Shown here piece after piece: positions 27,653-35,923 of a stretch of DNA of 64,000 nucleotides. Below the pieces are notes generated by a model. It was not told where the DNA came from, ran no database searches, and saw nothing but the letters and a program-made list of their open reading frames with translations. The position numbers were made by a program, and so were the translations under genes. Every line of letters begins with the position of its first letter. The stretch's first letter is position 1. The DNA is from Haloprofundus halophilus (GTDB taxonomy: Archaea > Halobacteriota > Halobacteria > Halobacteriales > Haloferacaceae), in contig NZ_QQRR01000002.1 in NCBI RefSeq assembly GCF_003439925.1, positions 434,001-498,000 of the forward strand, in the 5' to 3' direction.

Positions 27653-27991
27653 ATGGAACGACTGTCGCTGTCCGACGTAGAGACGACCGAAGCCGTACCC
27701 GACGTTCACCTCGCGCAACTCGCCGCGGGTGAGGAGATGAGCGTCCAGCACTTCCACATCGCCGCCGGAGCGTCGGTCCCCGAACACGACCACCCCCACG
27801 AGCAGACGGGCTACATCACGCAGGGGACGCTGACGTTCGTCGTCGACGGGGAGGAGATCCGCGTCACCGAGGGCGACTCCTACGTCATCCCCGGCGGCGA
27901 ACCGCACGGCGCCGAGAACCGCGGTGACGAACCCGTCCGCGGCGTCGACATCTTCAGTCCGCCTCGAACGAACCCCGACTGGCAGGAGTGA
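27653..27991 (+). CDS. Single-domain cupin protein
   Basis: 112 residues. The cupin box 1 reads VPEHDHPHEQTGYITQGTL, with three metal-ligand histidines and the Glu-Gln pair; box 2 is YVIPGGEPHGAENRGDEPV with the last histidine. All four canonical metal ligands are present, so a metal-dependent activity or sensing role is expected. No substrate is evident. It follows the BrkB gene by 30 bp. A run of five T residues about 95 bp past the stop (near 28087) could end the transcript. Confidence 0.85.
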   Translation: MERLSLSDVETTEAVPDVHLAQLAAGEEMSVQHFHIAAGASVPEHDHPHEQTGYITQGTLTFVVDGEEIRVTEGDSYVIPGGEPHGAENRGDEPVRGVDIFSPPRTNPDWQE

Positions 27992-28132
27992 GGAGTCTCG
28001 ACCGGCCCGTTTCACCGCAGTCGGTCGACGTGTCACCGCAGTCAGTCGGTGCCCGACCGGCCGGGCGCGCCCGACTCGCGCCACGCTTTTTCGCGCCGTC
28101 GTACACGCTCGCCTGACAGTTCGACGCGGTGA

Positions 28133-28162
28133 GATAACGTTGATACCGTGGTTCGTGTTATC
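28133..28162. promoter_or_regulatory. Inverted repeat upstream of the second E1 operon
   Basis: GATAAC at 28133-28138 and GTTATC at 28157-28162 form an inverted repeat with 18 bp between arms, 16 bp before the E1 alpha ATG at 28178. Either arm could also serve as an AT-rich promoter element. The arrangement suits an operator for this operon, but no regulator gene adjoins it. Confidence 0.35.
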
Positions 28163-28177
28163 ACTGAACGGAGAAAC

Positions 28178-29245
28178 ATGTTGTCGAGAAACACTTTGAC
28201 GGAGCTGTACTCCGAGATGGTGACCGCGCGGTACTACGAGGAGCGCCTGCAGGAGGAGTATCTGGAGGGCAAACAGCCGGCGTTCGACATCTCGGCGGGA
28301 CCGATTCCGGGCGAACTCCACCTCGCGGCGGGCCACGAGGCGTCGGCGGCCGGCGTCTGCGCGCACCTCCGCGACGACGACACCGTCACGGCTCCGCACC
28401 GACCGCACCACGTCGCGATCGCCAAAGGCGTCGACCTCGACCGGATGACCGCCGAGATATTCGGTCGACGGACCGGTCTCTGCAAGGGGAAGGGCGGACA
28501 CATGCACCTGTTCGACCCGGACGTGAACTTCGCGTGCAGCGGCATCATCGCCGAGGGCTGTCCGCCCGCGGTCGGCGCGGCGTTGGCGGCGAAGAAACGC
28601 GGCACCGACAGCGTCGCCGTCGCGTTCCTCGGCGAGGGCGCGATAGACCAGGGCGGCTTCCTCGAATCGCTCAACCTCGCGGCGGTTCAGGAACTGCCCG
28701 TGGTGTTCGTCGTCGAGGACAACGACTGGGCCATCAGCATGCCGAAAGGACGCGTCACCGACGTGGAGAACGGCGCACAGCGCGCCGACGGCTTCGACAT
28801 GCCCGGCGTCCGCGTCGACTACAACGACGCCGTCGCCGTCTACGAGGCCGCCGCGGACGCGGTCGGACGCGCCCGCGCCGGTAACGGGCCGACGCTCCTC
28901 GAAGTACAGGTCCACCGCCACATGGGGCACTTCATGGGCGACGCGGAGGGCTACCGACCGAAAGACGAGGTCGACCGCCTGAAGCGACTCGACCCCATCG
29001 ACAGACTGGCCGACGACCTCCGCGCCGAGGGCGTCGACGACGAGACGCTCGACGACCTGCGAACGGAGGCCGAACGACGCGTCGACGACGCCATCGAGTT
29101 CGCGAAGGAACAGCCCGAACCGGACCCCGAGGAGGCGTACGAGGACGTGTTCTCGAACCCGCCGGCTTCGGGACCCACCGCCGCGACCGACGGGGGAGCG
29201 GCGGCGGATGAGCCTACCGCGGACGAGACGGGAGGTGAGCGCTGA
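28178..29245 (+). CDS. Thiamine-dependent dehydrogenase E1 alpha (acetoin-dehydrogenase-like)
   Basis: 355 residues from ATG 28178. Landmark blocks are HLAAGHEASAAGVCAHLRDD, RTGLCKGKGGHMHLFDP, FACSGIIAEGCPPAVGAA and the ThDP motif LGEGAIDQGGFLESLNLAAV...EDNDWAISMPKGR. The GKGGHMH block is the hallmark of acetoin dehydrogenase and related PDH alpha subunits, so acetoin or a short 2-oxoacid is the likely substrate. The beta gene starts on the last base of the stop codon (TGATG). The C-terminal 30 residues are an acidic Ala/Thr tail. Confidence 0.88.
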   Translation: MLSRNTLTELYSEMVTARYYEERLQEEYLEGKQPAFDISAGPIPGELHLAAGHEASAAGVCAHLRDDDTVTAPHRPHHVAIAKGVDLDRMTAEIFGRRTGLCKGKGGHMHLFDPDVNFACSGIIAEGCPPAVGAALAAKKRGTDSVAVAFLGEGAIDQGGFLESLNLAAVQELPVVFVVEDNDWAISMPKGRVTDVENGAQRADGFDMPGVRVDYNDAVAVYEAAADAVGRARAGNGPTLLEVQVHRHMGHFMGDAEGYRPKDEVDRLKRLDPIDRLADDLRAEGVDDETLDDLRTEAERRVDDAIEFAKEQPEPDPEEAYEDVFSNPPASGPTAATDGGAAADEPTADETGGER

Positions 29246-30309
29246 TGGCGACCGAAGAGCGAGAGAGCGGCGCACAGCAGGCGGGAACGGCGGACGCGAC
29301 CGACGCCGGCGACCGCGAACTGACGATGAGCCGGGCGATGGTCGAGGCCGTCGCGACGGAGATGCGCGAGGACAACGAGGTGTTCGTGATGGGCGAGGAC
29401 GTCGCCGACTACGGCGGCATCTTCGACAGCACGGAGGGGTTACTCGACGAGTTCGGCCGCGAGCGGGTGATGGACGTACCCATCAGCGAGACGGCGTTCC
29501 TCGGCGCGGCCGTCGGCGCCGCGCAGGCCGGGATGCGCCCGATTGCGGAACTGATGTTCGTCGACTTCTTCGGCGTCGCGATGGACCAGATCTACAACCA
29601 GATGGCGAAGAACACGTACATGAGCGGCGGCGCGGTCGACGTGCCGATGGTGCTCATGTCCGCCGTCGGCGGCACGTACAACGACGCCGCCCAGCACTCC
29701 CAGACGCTGTACGGCACGTTCGCGCACCTGCCGGGGATGAAGGTCGTCGTGCCGAGCACGGCGTACGACGCGAAGGGGTTGATGCACAGTGCCATCCGCG
29801 ACGACGACCCGGTCGTCTACCTGTTCCACAAACGGCTGATGGGACTCGGGTGGATGCCGTCGCCGCCGGGACCGAAGACCGCGGTCCCCGAGGAGGCGTA
29901 CGAGATACCCTTCGGCGAGGCCGACATCAAACGCGAGGGCGACGATGCGACGGTCGTCACGCTCGGGCTGCACGTCCACCGGGCGCTCGACGCGGCGGAG
30001 ACGCTGGCCGACGACGGCATCGAGGCCGAAGTAATCGACCTGCGAACGCTCGTCCCGTTCGACACCGAGACGGTGCTGGAGTCGGTCCGGAAGACGGGGC
30101 GACTCGTCGTCGTCGACGAGGACTACCGGTCGTTCGGCCTCACCGGCGAGGTCGTCGCCCGCGTCGCCGACGAGGCGCTGTCGGAGCTCGACGCCGTCGA
30201 ACGGGTCGCGATGCCCGACGTCCCCGTCCCGTACGCGCGACCGCTGGAACAGGAGGTCAACCCCGACGCCGGCGACATCGCCGCGGCGGTTCGACGCACG
30301 CAAGAATGA
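29245..30309 (+). CDS. Thiamine-dependent dehydrogenase E1 beta (acetoin-dehydrogenase-like)
   Basis: 354 residues. After a 25-residue acidic leader come ELTMSRAMVEAVATEMRED, VMGEDVADYGGIFDSTEGLL, PISETAFLGAAVGAAQAGMR and HSQTLYGTFAHLPGMKVVVP, then VIDLRTLVPFDTETVLESVR, all typical of E1 beta subunits of the acetoin/pyruvate class. It couples translationally on both sides: TGATG with the alpha gene and ATGA with the lipoyl-domain gene. Together the three encode an E1 and its lipoyl acceptor; the E2 acyltransferase core and E3 are not in the cluster. Confidence 0.9.
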   Translation: MATEERESGAQQAGTADATDAGDRELTMSRAMVEAVATEMREDNEVFVMGEDVADYGGIFDSTEGLLDEFGRERVMDVPISETAFLGAAVGAAQAGMRPIAELMFVDFFGVAMDQIYNQMAKNTYMSGGAVDVPMVLMSAVGGTYNDAAQHSQTLYGTFAHLPGMKVVVPSTAYDAKGLMHSAIRDDDPVVYLFHKRLMGLGWMPSPPGPKTAVPEEAYEIPFGEADIKREGDDATVVTLGLHVHRALDAAETLADDGIEAEVIDLRTLVPFDTETVLESVRKTGRLVVVDEDYRSFGLTGEVVARVADEALSELDAVERVAMPDVPVPYARPLEQEVNPDAGDIAAAVRRTQE

Positions 30310-30566
30310 GCGGAGACGCCGTCGCCATCGACTCCGAGGACGTGTGGCCCGACGACTCCGACGATATCGACGAGGCGGTCGTCGCCAACTGGTTCGTCAG
30401 AGAGGGCGGACGAGTCTCCGAGGGCGACACCGTCTGCGAGATTCAGATAGAGAAGGTGAGCATCGACGTGCCCGCGCCCGCGTCGGGCGAACTCGCCGAG
30501 CAGTCGGTTCCCGAGAACGGCGAGTTCCGCCGCGGAGACGTGCTCGGTCGGATTCGACCGAACTGA
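30306..30566 (+). CDS. Stand-alone lipoyl (biotinyl/lipoyl) domain protein
   Basis: 86 residues, the size of one lipoyl domain. The lysine to be lipoylated is in CEIQIEKVSIDVPAPASGEL, at the hairpin turn of the barrel, and the flanking VANWFVREGGRVSEGDTV and GEFRRGDVLGRIRPN are the usual half-barrel strands. There is no subunit-binding domain and no acyltransferase domain. It overlaps the E1 beta stop by 4 bp (ATGA), so it is dedicated to that E1. The protein could act as a free-standing acyl carrier like glycine-cleavage H protein, or feed an E2 core made elsewhere. Confidence 0.87.
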   Translation: MSGDAVAIDSEDVWPDDSDDIDEAVVANWFVREGGRVSEGDTVCEIQIEKVSIDVPAPASGELAEQSVPENGEFRRGDVLGRIRPN

Positions 30567-30664
30567 AGCCTCGTGGGGTCGGTTTCGCCGACCCACGGTG
30601 CTCTCTTCGAAGTTGTTTCGTGTGTGAATCCGAGTTCGTTTCACCAAAAATCAGCGGTTTACTG

Positions 30665-30919
30665 GTAGTCGAAGTGTCGTCTACGACAACTTTTCGATGT
30701 CTTCGCGGCTCCGCCGCGAAGGTCAGCGAAACTCTCTACGAGAGTTTCTCTATGTTCGCGCGGTTTCACCGCGCGAGCCAGAGAAGTTGTCGTAGACAAC
30801 TTCTCTATATTCTCGAAAATCTACGATTTTTGAGCGCTTGAAAAGCTATCTACGATAGCTTTTCGATGTCTTCGCGGCTCCGCCGCGAAGGTCAGAGAAA
30901 CTCTCTACGAGAGTTTCTC
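30665..30919. repeat. Array of triloop hairpins re-encoding the icd 3' end
   Basis: The 338 bp between the lipoyl gene and the icd stop hold at least eight perfect or near-perfect hairpins with 8-11 bp arms and 3-nt loops, among them 30701-30721, 30728-30748, 30757-30775, 30781-30805, 30812-30834, 30840-30864, 30870-30890 and 30895-30919 (the last spans the icd stop codon). Read on the minus strand, copies near 30728-30755, 30840-30872 and 30672-30702 encode variants of (D/N)IEKLS plus TAG, the icd C-terminus, with lysine and leucine codons differing (AAA-CTC, AAG-CTA, AAG-TTG) and the other arm changed to match. About 65 bp from 30691 recurs from 30860 with two differences. Confidence 0.85.
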
Positions 30920-32164
30920 TATATTCTCGACGACGGCGTCGGCGAACTCGCTCGTGGCGAGTTTGTTACCGCCCTCGATCTGGCGGTGGAGGTCGTACGT
31001 CACGTCGCCCGAGGAGATGGTCTCCTCGACGGCGTCGCGGACGAGTTGGCCGGCGTCCTTCCAGCCCATGTACTCGAGCATCAGGCGGCCGGAGAGAATC
31101 ATCGCCGTCGGGTTGACCTTGTCCTGACCGGCGTACTTCGGCGCGCTGCCGTGGACCGGTTCGGCGAGGCAGCGGGCGGTGCCGAAGTTCGCGCCCGGCG
31201 CGATGCCGAGGCCGCCGATCTGCGCGCCGGCGGCGTCGGACATGTAGTCGCCGTTCAGGTTCATCGTGGCGATGACGTCGTACTGGTCCGTCCGCGTGAG
31301 GAGCTGCTGGAGCATGTTGTCGGCGATGCGGTCCTTGACGACGACCTTGTCCTCGGGACGCTCACCGTCGTACTCCTCCCAGAGTTCGTCCTCGGTGATG
31401 GTCTGGTCGTACTCCTCCTCTGCGACCTCGTAGCCCCAGTCGCGGAACGCCGCCTCGGTAAACTTCATGATGTTACCCTTGTGGACGAGCGTCACCGACG
31501 GGCGGTCGTTCTCGATGGCGTAGTCGATGGCCTCGCGGACGAGACGCTTGGAGCCGAACTCCGTGATGGGCTTGACGCCGATGCCGACCGGACCGTCGTG
31601 GATGGTCGAGTCGTAGCCCATCTCGTCTTCGATGAACTCCTTGACTTTCTGGACGTCGTCGGTGCCGGCTTCCCACTCGATACCGGCGTACACGTCCTCG
31701 GTGTTCTCCCGGAACGTGACCATATCCATCTTCTCGGGGTGTTTGACCGGCGACGGAACGCCGTCGAGGTGGTAGGTCGGGCGGACGTTCGCGTAGAGGT
31801 CGAGTTTCTTGCGCAGTGCGACGTTGAGCGAGCGGAAGCCCGACCCGACGGGCGTCGTCAGCGGGCCCTTGATGGCGACGTTGAACTCCTTGATGGCGTC
31901 GACGGTGTCGTCGGGGAGGTTCTCGTCGTACTTCTCGCGGGCGGACTCGCCGGCGTAGACGCGCATCCACGAGATGGAGCGGCCCGTCGCCTCGGCGGCG
32001 GCGGCGAGCACCTTCTGCGCGGCGGGACCGACGTCCGTCCCGATTCCGTCCCCGTGGATGATGGGGATGATTGGGTTCTCCGGAACGTCGAGTTCGCCGG
32101 TTTCCTCGTCGGCGACCGTAATCTTCTGGCCCTCCTCGGGGACCTCGACTTTGTCGTAGCTCAT
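30905..32164 (-). CDS. icd: NADP-dependent isocitrate dehydrogenase
   Basis: 419 residues from ATG 32164. Signatures include PIIPIIHGDGIGTDVGPAAQ, the substrate-binding FRSLNVALRKKLDLYANVRP, FRENTEDVYAGIEW, and the metal-ligand region MNLNGDYMSDAAGAQIGGLG. The protein is the prokaryotic ICDH type acting in the TCA cycle, oxidising isocitrate to 2-oxoglutarate. The C-terminus ENIEKLS is encoded inside a perfect 11-bp hairpin (30895-30919) that includes the stop codon and is the end unit of the hairpin array. ATG 32164 fits the family start better than the codon 6 bp upstream. Confidence 0.95.
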   Translation of the reverse strand: MSYDKVEVPEEGQKITVADEETGELDVPENPIIPIIHGDGIGTDVGPAAQKVLAAAAEATGRSISWMRVYAGESAREKYDENLPDDTVDAIKEFNVAIKGPLTTPVGSGFRSLNVALRKKLDLYANVRPTYHLDGVPSPVKHPEKMDMVTFRENTEDVYAGIEWEAGTDDVQKVKEFIEDEMGYDSTIHDGPVGIGVKPITEFGSKRLVREAIDYAIENDRPSVTLVHKGNIMKFTEAAFRDWGYEVAEEEYDQTITEDELWEEYDGERPEDKVVVKDRIADNMLQQLLTRTDQYDVIATMNLNGDYMSDAAGAQIGGLGIAPGANFGTARCLAEPVHGSAPKYAGQDKVNPTAMILSGRLMLEYMGWKDAGQLVRDAVEETISSGDVTYDLHRQIEGGNKLATSEFADAVVENIEKLS

Positions 32165-32585
32165 GAACAACGGTGAGTTTCCGAGGCAGCGTAAAAGGCC
32201 TGCCGTTCTGTAGTTCCCGCGGCAATATTTGACCGTCTCACCGCCGCACCTTCGGTCGCGACTCGTCGCCCCGTGCCGGGCGTCGACAGCGCTCGCCGCA
32301 TCCGGTGACGCTCGAAACGGAGTGTCCGTCCGAGTGGCGTGTCAAGTCTCACGTTTCTCGTGAACGTTACCGCGTCGGTGACACTCCGAAACCCGGACCG
32401 GACTCGTCCGGTGAGCTAAGCGCCGAATAACTATTCTACCGCTTTCGGTAGCTCACTCGCCGGAAACGTGCGGTTCGGCTCGGGCGACGGGACTACATCG
32501 AGGTTCGGATAGCTACTACTGTGCTATTATTTCTTATAACAAAGCAACGAATTAAAGTCGCTCGGGGCCCTCTCGTTACGTGGTC
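32165..32585. other. Intergenic region with nested inverted repeat and promoter
   Basis: No convincing gene is seen in these 421 bp. The segment 32411-32456 has an outer inverted repeat GTGAGCTA/TAGCTCAC (32411-32418 and 32449-32456) around an inner stem CTACCG/CGGTAG (32436-32441 with 32446-32451). From about 32510 the DNA becomes AT-rich and leads into the promoter of the mechanosensitive channel gene. The icd promoter should lie near 32190-32240, where the minus strand carries an ATATT-containing patch. Confidence 0.5.
32533..32540 (+). promoter_or_regulatory. TATA-like element of the mechanosensitive channel gene
   Basis: CTTATAAC at 32533-32540 lies in an AT-rich tract that contrasts with the GC-rich surroundings. 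A start site about 26 bp downstream (near 32563) would give a 23-nt leader before ATG 32586. Confidence 0.45.
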
Positions 32586-33389
32586 ATGTCCACACCAGAT
32601 ACGAATTCACGTACCGACTCCGAACACTCGACGAACGCCGCGTTCGTCCCGTTCGTTCCGCTGTTCGTCGCCCTACAACTCGGGGTCCCGGAGTTCCTCC
32701 AGGACACCGTCTCGTCGATAGTCGCGTTCATCCCGCGGTTGATCGGCGCGCTCGTCATCCTCCTCATCGGATGGGTCGTCGGGCGCGTCGTCGCGCGTGT
32801 CGTCCGCGAGGTCGTCGATAGAGCCAAAATCGATCAGATGGCGTTGCGGACCCCCGTCGGCCGTGCGCTCGGAGGGACCGAACAGGCCGTCTCGGGAGCG
32901 TTCGGAAAACTCGCGGCGTACTACATCTACCTGCTCGCCGTCCTCGCGGCGGCGAACGCGCTGGCAATCAACCTGCTCTCGCAGTGGGTCAACACGGCCG
33001 TCTCGTACCTGCCGGCGTTCCTCGCGGGCCTGCTCGTCATCGTCCTCGGCTTCATCGTCGCTGACTTCATCGCCCGCGTCGTCCAGCAGAGTTCGACGGC
33101 GAGCGAGACGCGCTACAGCGGCATCCTCGCCGACGGCGTTCGACTGTTCCTCTACTTCAGCGTGCTCGTCATCGGCCTCGACACGATGGGCTTCAGCGTC
33201 CGCGTGCTGTACATCGTCGCGCAGGCCGTCGCCTACGGACTGGGTGCGGCCATCGCCATCGGCGTCGGCCTCGCGCTCGGCTTCGGCGCGCGCGGCTGGG
33301 TCGCCGACAACATCGGCAACTGGGCCGGACGCGCCAGTCGCGGCTCGCCGGGCTTCAGCGACGGTACGGTGAGCTCCGACGACGACTGA
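32586..33389 (+). CDS. Mechanosensitive-channel-like membrane protein (TM_helix repeats)
   Basis: 267 residues from ATG 32586. A 20-residue polar N-terminus is followed by four to five membrane helices. The segments RLIGALVILLIGWVVGRVVA and YLPAFLAGLLVIVLGFIVAD are the TM_helix (PF05552) repeats found in small-conductance mechanosensitive channels of prokaryotes, each followed by ARVVREVVDR- or ARVVQQS-type amphipathic helices. The conserved Gly-rich helix GLGAAIAIGVGLALGFGARG resembles the pore-lining helix. There is no C-terminal MscS beta domain, so it may be a minimal pore or accessory protein. Osmotic protection is the expected role. Confidence 0.8.
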   Translation: MSTPDTNSRTDSEHSTNAAFVPFVPLFVALQLGVPEFLQDTVSSIVAFIPRLIGALVILLIGWVVGRVVARVVREVVDRAKIDQMALRTPVGRALGGTEQAVSGAFGKLAAYYIYLLAVLAAANALAINLLSQWVNTAVSYLPAFLAGLLVIVLGFIVADFIARVVQQSSTASETRYSGILADGVRLFLYFSVLVIGLDTMGFSVRVLYIVAQAVAYGLGAAIAIGVGLALGFGARGWVADNIGNWAGRASRGSPGFSDGTVSSDDD

Positions 33390-33418
33390 AGACGAACCGG
33401 CTCCCCCTCGACCGCGCA

Positions 33419-33426
33419 ATTTTTTC
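33419..33426 (+). terminator. T-tract terminator after the mechanosensitive channel gene
   Basis: An AATTTTTT run 30 bp after the TGA at 33389 is the kind of oligo-T signal that ends archaeal transcripts. No stem precedes it. Confidence 0.4.
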
Positions 33427-33508
33427 ACGCTCTCGCCCGCCGAGCGCGTCACATGCCTCGCTGGCCGGTTTACTCGCGTTTTTAGGTACAGAGCGTGCAC
33501 CCGCCGGC

Positions 33509-34357
33509 ATGCACGTCATCGTACACGGCGGCGCGGGTGGCACTCCCGACGAACCCGACCTTCGGCAGGCGACGCTCGACAGAGCGGCCGAAACCGGCGC
33601 AACGCAGTCGACGCCGTTGGATGCCGTCGAGGAAGCGGTGAAGGTTCTCGAATCGAACGAGCGGTTCAACGCCGGCGTCGGCGGCGCGGTCCAGTCCGAC
33701 GGCGTCGTTCGAACCGACGCAGGCGTGATGACGAGCGACCGCGAGGCGGGCGCGGTGGCGAGCATGCCGGGCGTCGAACACGCCGTCTCCGCCGCTCGCG
33801 TCGTCGCCGAGGAGACGCCGCACGTCTTCGTCGTCGGTGACCACGCCGTCGACCTCGCCGCCGACTACGGCGTCGAGACGGGCGTCGACCTGTTCACCGA
33901 GGAGAGCCGCGAGCGCTGGGCCGACAGCGATGCGCCCGACGGAAGCCCCAGCGAGCACCTCCAGTGGCTCCGCGAGCGGTTCGGCGGTCACGACACCGTG
34001 GGGGCCGTCGCCGGCGACGGCGAGACGTTCGCCGCCGCGACGTCGACCGGCGGACGCTGGTTCGCGCTCGCCGGACGGGTCGGCGACGTGCCGCAGCTCG
34101 GGTCCGGATTCTACTGTGCGCCCGCCGGCGGCGCGAGCGCGACCGGCGCGGGCGAAGATATCGCCAAAGCGACGCTCTCGCGGCGGGCGGTGCGCCACCT
34201 CGAAGACGGGATGGACGCGCAGGCAGCGGCCGACCGCGCGATGGCGGAGTTCGGCGAACTCACCGGCTCGGAGGCGGGTCTCATCGTCCTCGACGACGAC
34301 GGCGCCGGAAGCGCGTTCAACACCGACGGGATGCAGACGAGCGTCTCGACGCGATAG
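33509..34357 (+). CDS. Isoaspartyl peptidase / L-asparaginase (Ntn hydrolase)
   Basis: 282 residues. The N-terminus MHVIVHGGAGG and the internal RFNAGVGGAVQSDG are plant-type asparaginase motifs. Autocleavage should occur before Thr163 in FGGHDTVGAVAGDGETFAAA, giving the new catalytic N-terminal Thr, with the oxyanion/substrate loop TSTGGRWFALAGRVGD downstream. The enzyme hydrolyses isoaspartyl dipeptides arising from protein ageing and, more weakly, asparagine. All key residues are present. It is monocistronic, about 120 bp after the preceding gene. Confidence 0.92.
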   Translation: MHVIVHGGAGGTPDEPDLRQATLDRAAETGATQSTPLDAVEEAVKVLESNERFNAGVGGAVQSDGVVRTDAGVMTSDREAGAVASMPGVEHAVSAARVVAEETPHVFVVGDHAVDLAADYGVETGVDLFTEESRERWADSDAPDGSPSEHLQWLRERFGGHDTVGAVAGDGETFAAATSTGGRWFALAGRVGDVPQLGSGFYCAPAGGASATGAGEDIAKATLSRRAVRHLEDGMDAQAAADRAMAEFGELTGSEAGLIVLDDDGAGSAFNTDGMQTSVSTR

Positions 34358-34461
34358 TCGTCGCGGCGAGAGTCGCAGCATCACTGCGCGCGTTCGCGTC
34401 GCTGTCCGGACGAATCGGCGTCAAAAAGGAATCCCGTCTCGAAGAGACGGAAGGGCGTCAG

Positions 34462-35892
34462 TTAGCTGTCGCTGCTGTTTCCGCTGTCGTTACCGTTCCC
34501 GTTGCCAGCGTCACCGGAGTTACCGGGCGCGGTGTCGTTGGCGCTCACGGGGACGGTGTAGGTAGTCTTCGACGTGGTGGCGATGTGCTGCGGCGAGTTC
34601 GTCCGTTCGAGTGCGGTCTGACTCGGGCCGCGAACTTCGAGTTCTACCTGCTGGGTCTCGCCGGGTTCGAGCACGACCAGTTCACTGGTCGGTGCACCGA
34701 GACCGGCGCGGTAGGTGACCGTGTCTGCGGTCGTCTCGTCGGTCGGGTTCAGCACCGTCACGGTGACGTTGTACGTCTCGTCGGCCGAAATCTCGGACGG
34801 TCCTTCGACCCCGGTGACGGCGAGACTGTTCCAGTCGGAGGCGACGCGGACCGACGTGGTACCGGTCGTCATCTCCTCGACTTCCACGGTGCCGACGTCG
34901 ACGGCGTCGATGACGACCATGTCACCGGTACCGGAGCCGACCTGTCGGGCGTCTTCGGGCAGTCTCTCGACTGCGCCCTGAATCTGTTCGTCCGAGACGT
35001 CGGACTCGTTGACCGTCGAGCGGATGCTCTCGGCCGACTCGGTGAGCTCCTGGGATTCCTCCTCGGTCACCTCACCGTCTTCGACCGCCGCGCGAACGTT
35101 GGCGAGCCCCGACTTCAGCTGGACGTACTGCTCGTCGGTGAGCTGCTCTCGGTTGTCGTCGATCGCCGTCTCCGCTTGGTCGATGGCCTGCAGCGCCTCG
35201 TCGGTGTTCTCACCGAGCGAGAAGTTCTCCGCACCCTCCGTGTCGTCGAACGCCGACGGCATCGGCGTCGACTGCTGGAGCGTCTGGATGGTCAGCGAGT
35301 CGACTTCCATCTCGTCGACGTTGACCTCGCGCACGAGGACCGTCGTCCCGTTGGAGTCGCCGGCCTGACTCGATTCGCTCTCGTTCGCCATTGAGTCGCT
35401 CTCGCTGGAGTCACCCATCGAGTCGCTCTCGTTGGAGTCGCCGGAGAGCAGCCCCGTCTGGTCTTCCTCGACGTTCACTTCGCCGACAGAGAGCGTGTCG
35501 ACGCGGAGCGTCCCGACGACGACCTGGCTAACCTGCTCGTTCGAGTCGAGGTAGCCGCGTGCCTGGGCCTCGTTCACGTCGTCGTCCTGAACTTCGATGT
35601 CCTCCATGGAGACGCCGCTGACCTCGATACTGTCGAACGAGACGTCCTCGAAGACGCCCTGTTCGACGGTACCCTGGTCACCGATCTCCACTTCTTGGAC
35701 AACCAACCGCTCGACCGTGACGTTCTCGACGGTCCCGCCCTCGACTTGTAGCTCACTCACCGATACGTCGGTGAACGTTACCTCCTCGTCTGCCGTCGTC
35801 GCCGCACCACCCATCGCGGGTTGAACGCCTGCTGTTACGAGCAGAAGCGCGGTCACTAACGCGACGGCCGTCCGTATGGTTGTTGAACTCAC
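34462..35892 (-). CDS. Secreted acidic repeat protein with C-terminal Ig-like domain
   Basis: 476 residues counted from GTG 35892, which lies 26 bp after a TATA-like element and yields a normal Sec signal (TIRTAVALVTALLLVTAGV, cleaved near AMGGA). Residues about 25-130 are a beta-rich run of short VxVxxLxV repeats reminiscent of a beta-solenoid; next comes a Ser/Asp linker (SNESDSMGDSSESDSM), a helical middle (about 210-310), and a CARDB/Ig-like domain with YNVTVTVLNPTDETTADTVT. The end is Asn/Gly/Asp-rich (GNGNGNDSGN). Many N-glycosylation sequons are present. It is probably a surface or extracellular protein of unknown role. Confidence 0.75.
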   Translation of the reverse strand: MSSTTIRTAVALVTALLLVTAGVQPAMGGAATTADEEVTFTDVSVSELQVEGGTVENVTVERLVVQEVEIGDQGTVEQGVFEDVSFDSIEVSGVSMEDIEVQDDDVNEAQARGYLDSNEQVSQVVVGTLRVDTLSVGEVNVEEDQTGLLSGDSNESDSMGDSSESDSMANESESSQAGDSNGTTVLVREVNVDEMEVDSLTIQTLQQSTPMPSAFDDTEGAENFSLGENTDEALQAIDQAETAIDDNREQLTDEQYVQLKSGLANVRAAVEDGEVTEEESQELTESAESIRSTVNESDVSDEQIQGAVERLPEDARQVGSGTGDMVVIDAVDVGTVEVEEMTTGTTSVRVASDWNSLAVTGVEGPSEISADETYNVTVTVLNPTDETTADTVTYRAGLGAPTSELVVLEPGETQQVELEVRGPSQTALERTNSPQHIATTSKTTYTVPVSANDTAPGNSGDAGNGNGNDSGNSSDS

Positions 35893-35915
35893 GCCTTTAA
35901 TCACTACAGATTCGA

Positions 35916-35923
35916 TAATAAAC
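35916..35923 (-). promoter_or_regulatory. TATA-like element of the secreted repeat protein
   Basis: On the minus strand TTTATTA is centred near 35919. A transcription start 26 bp downstream coincides with the GTG at 35892-35890, supporting a leaderless transcript and that start over the GTG at 35904. Confidence 0.5.
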
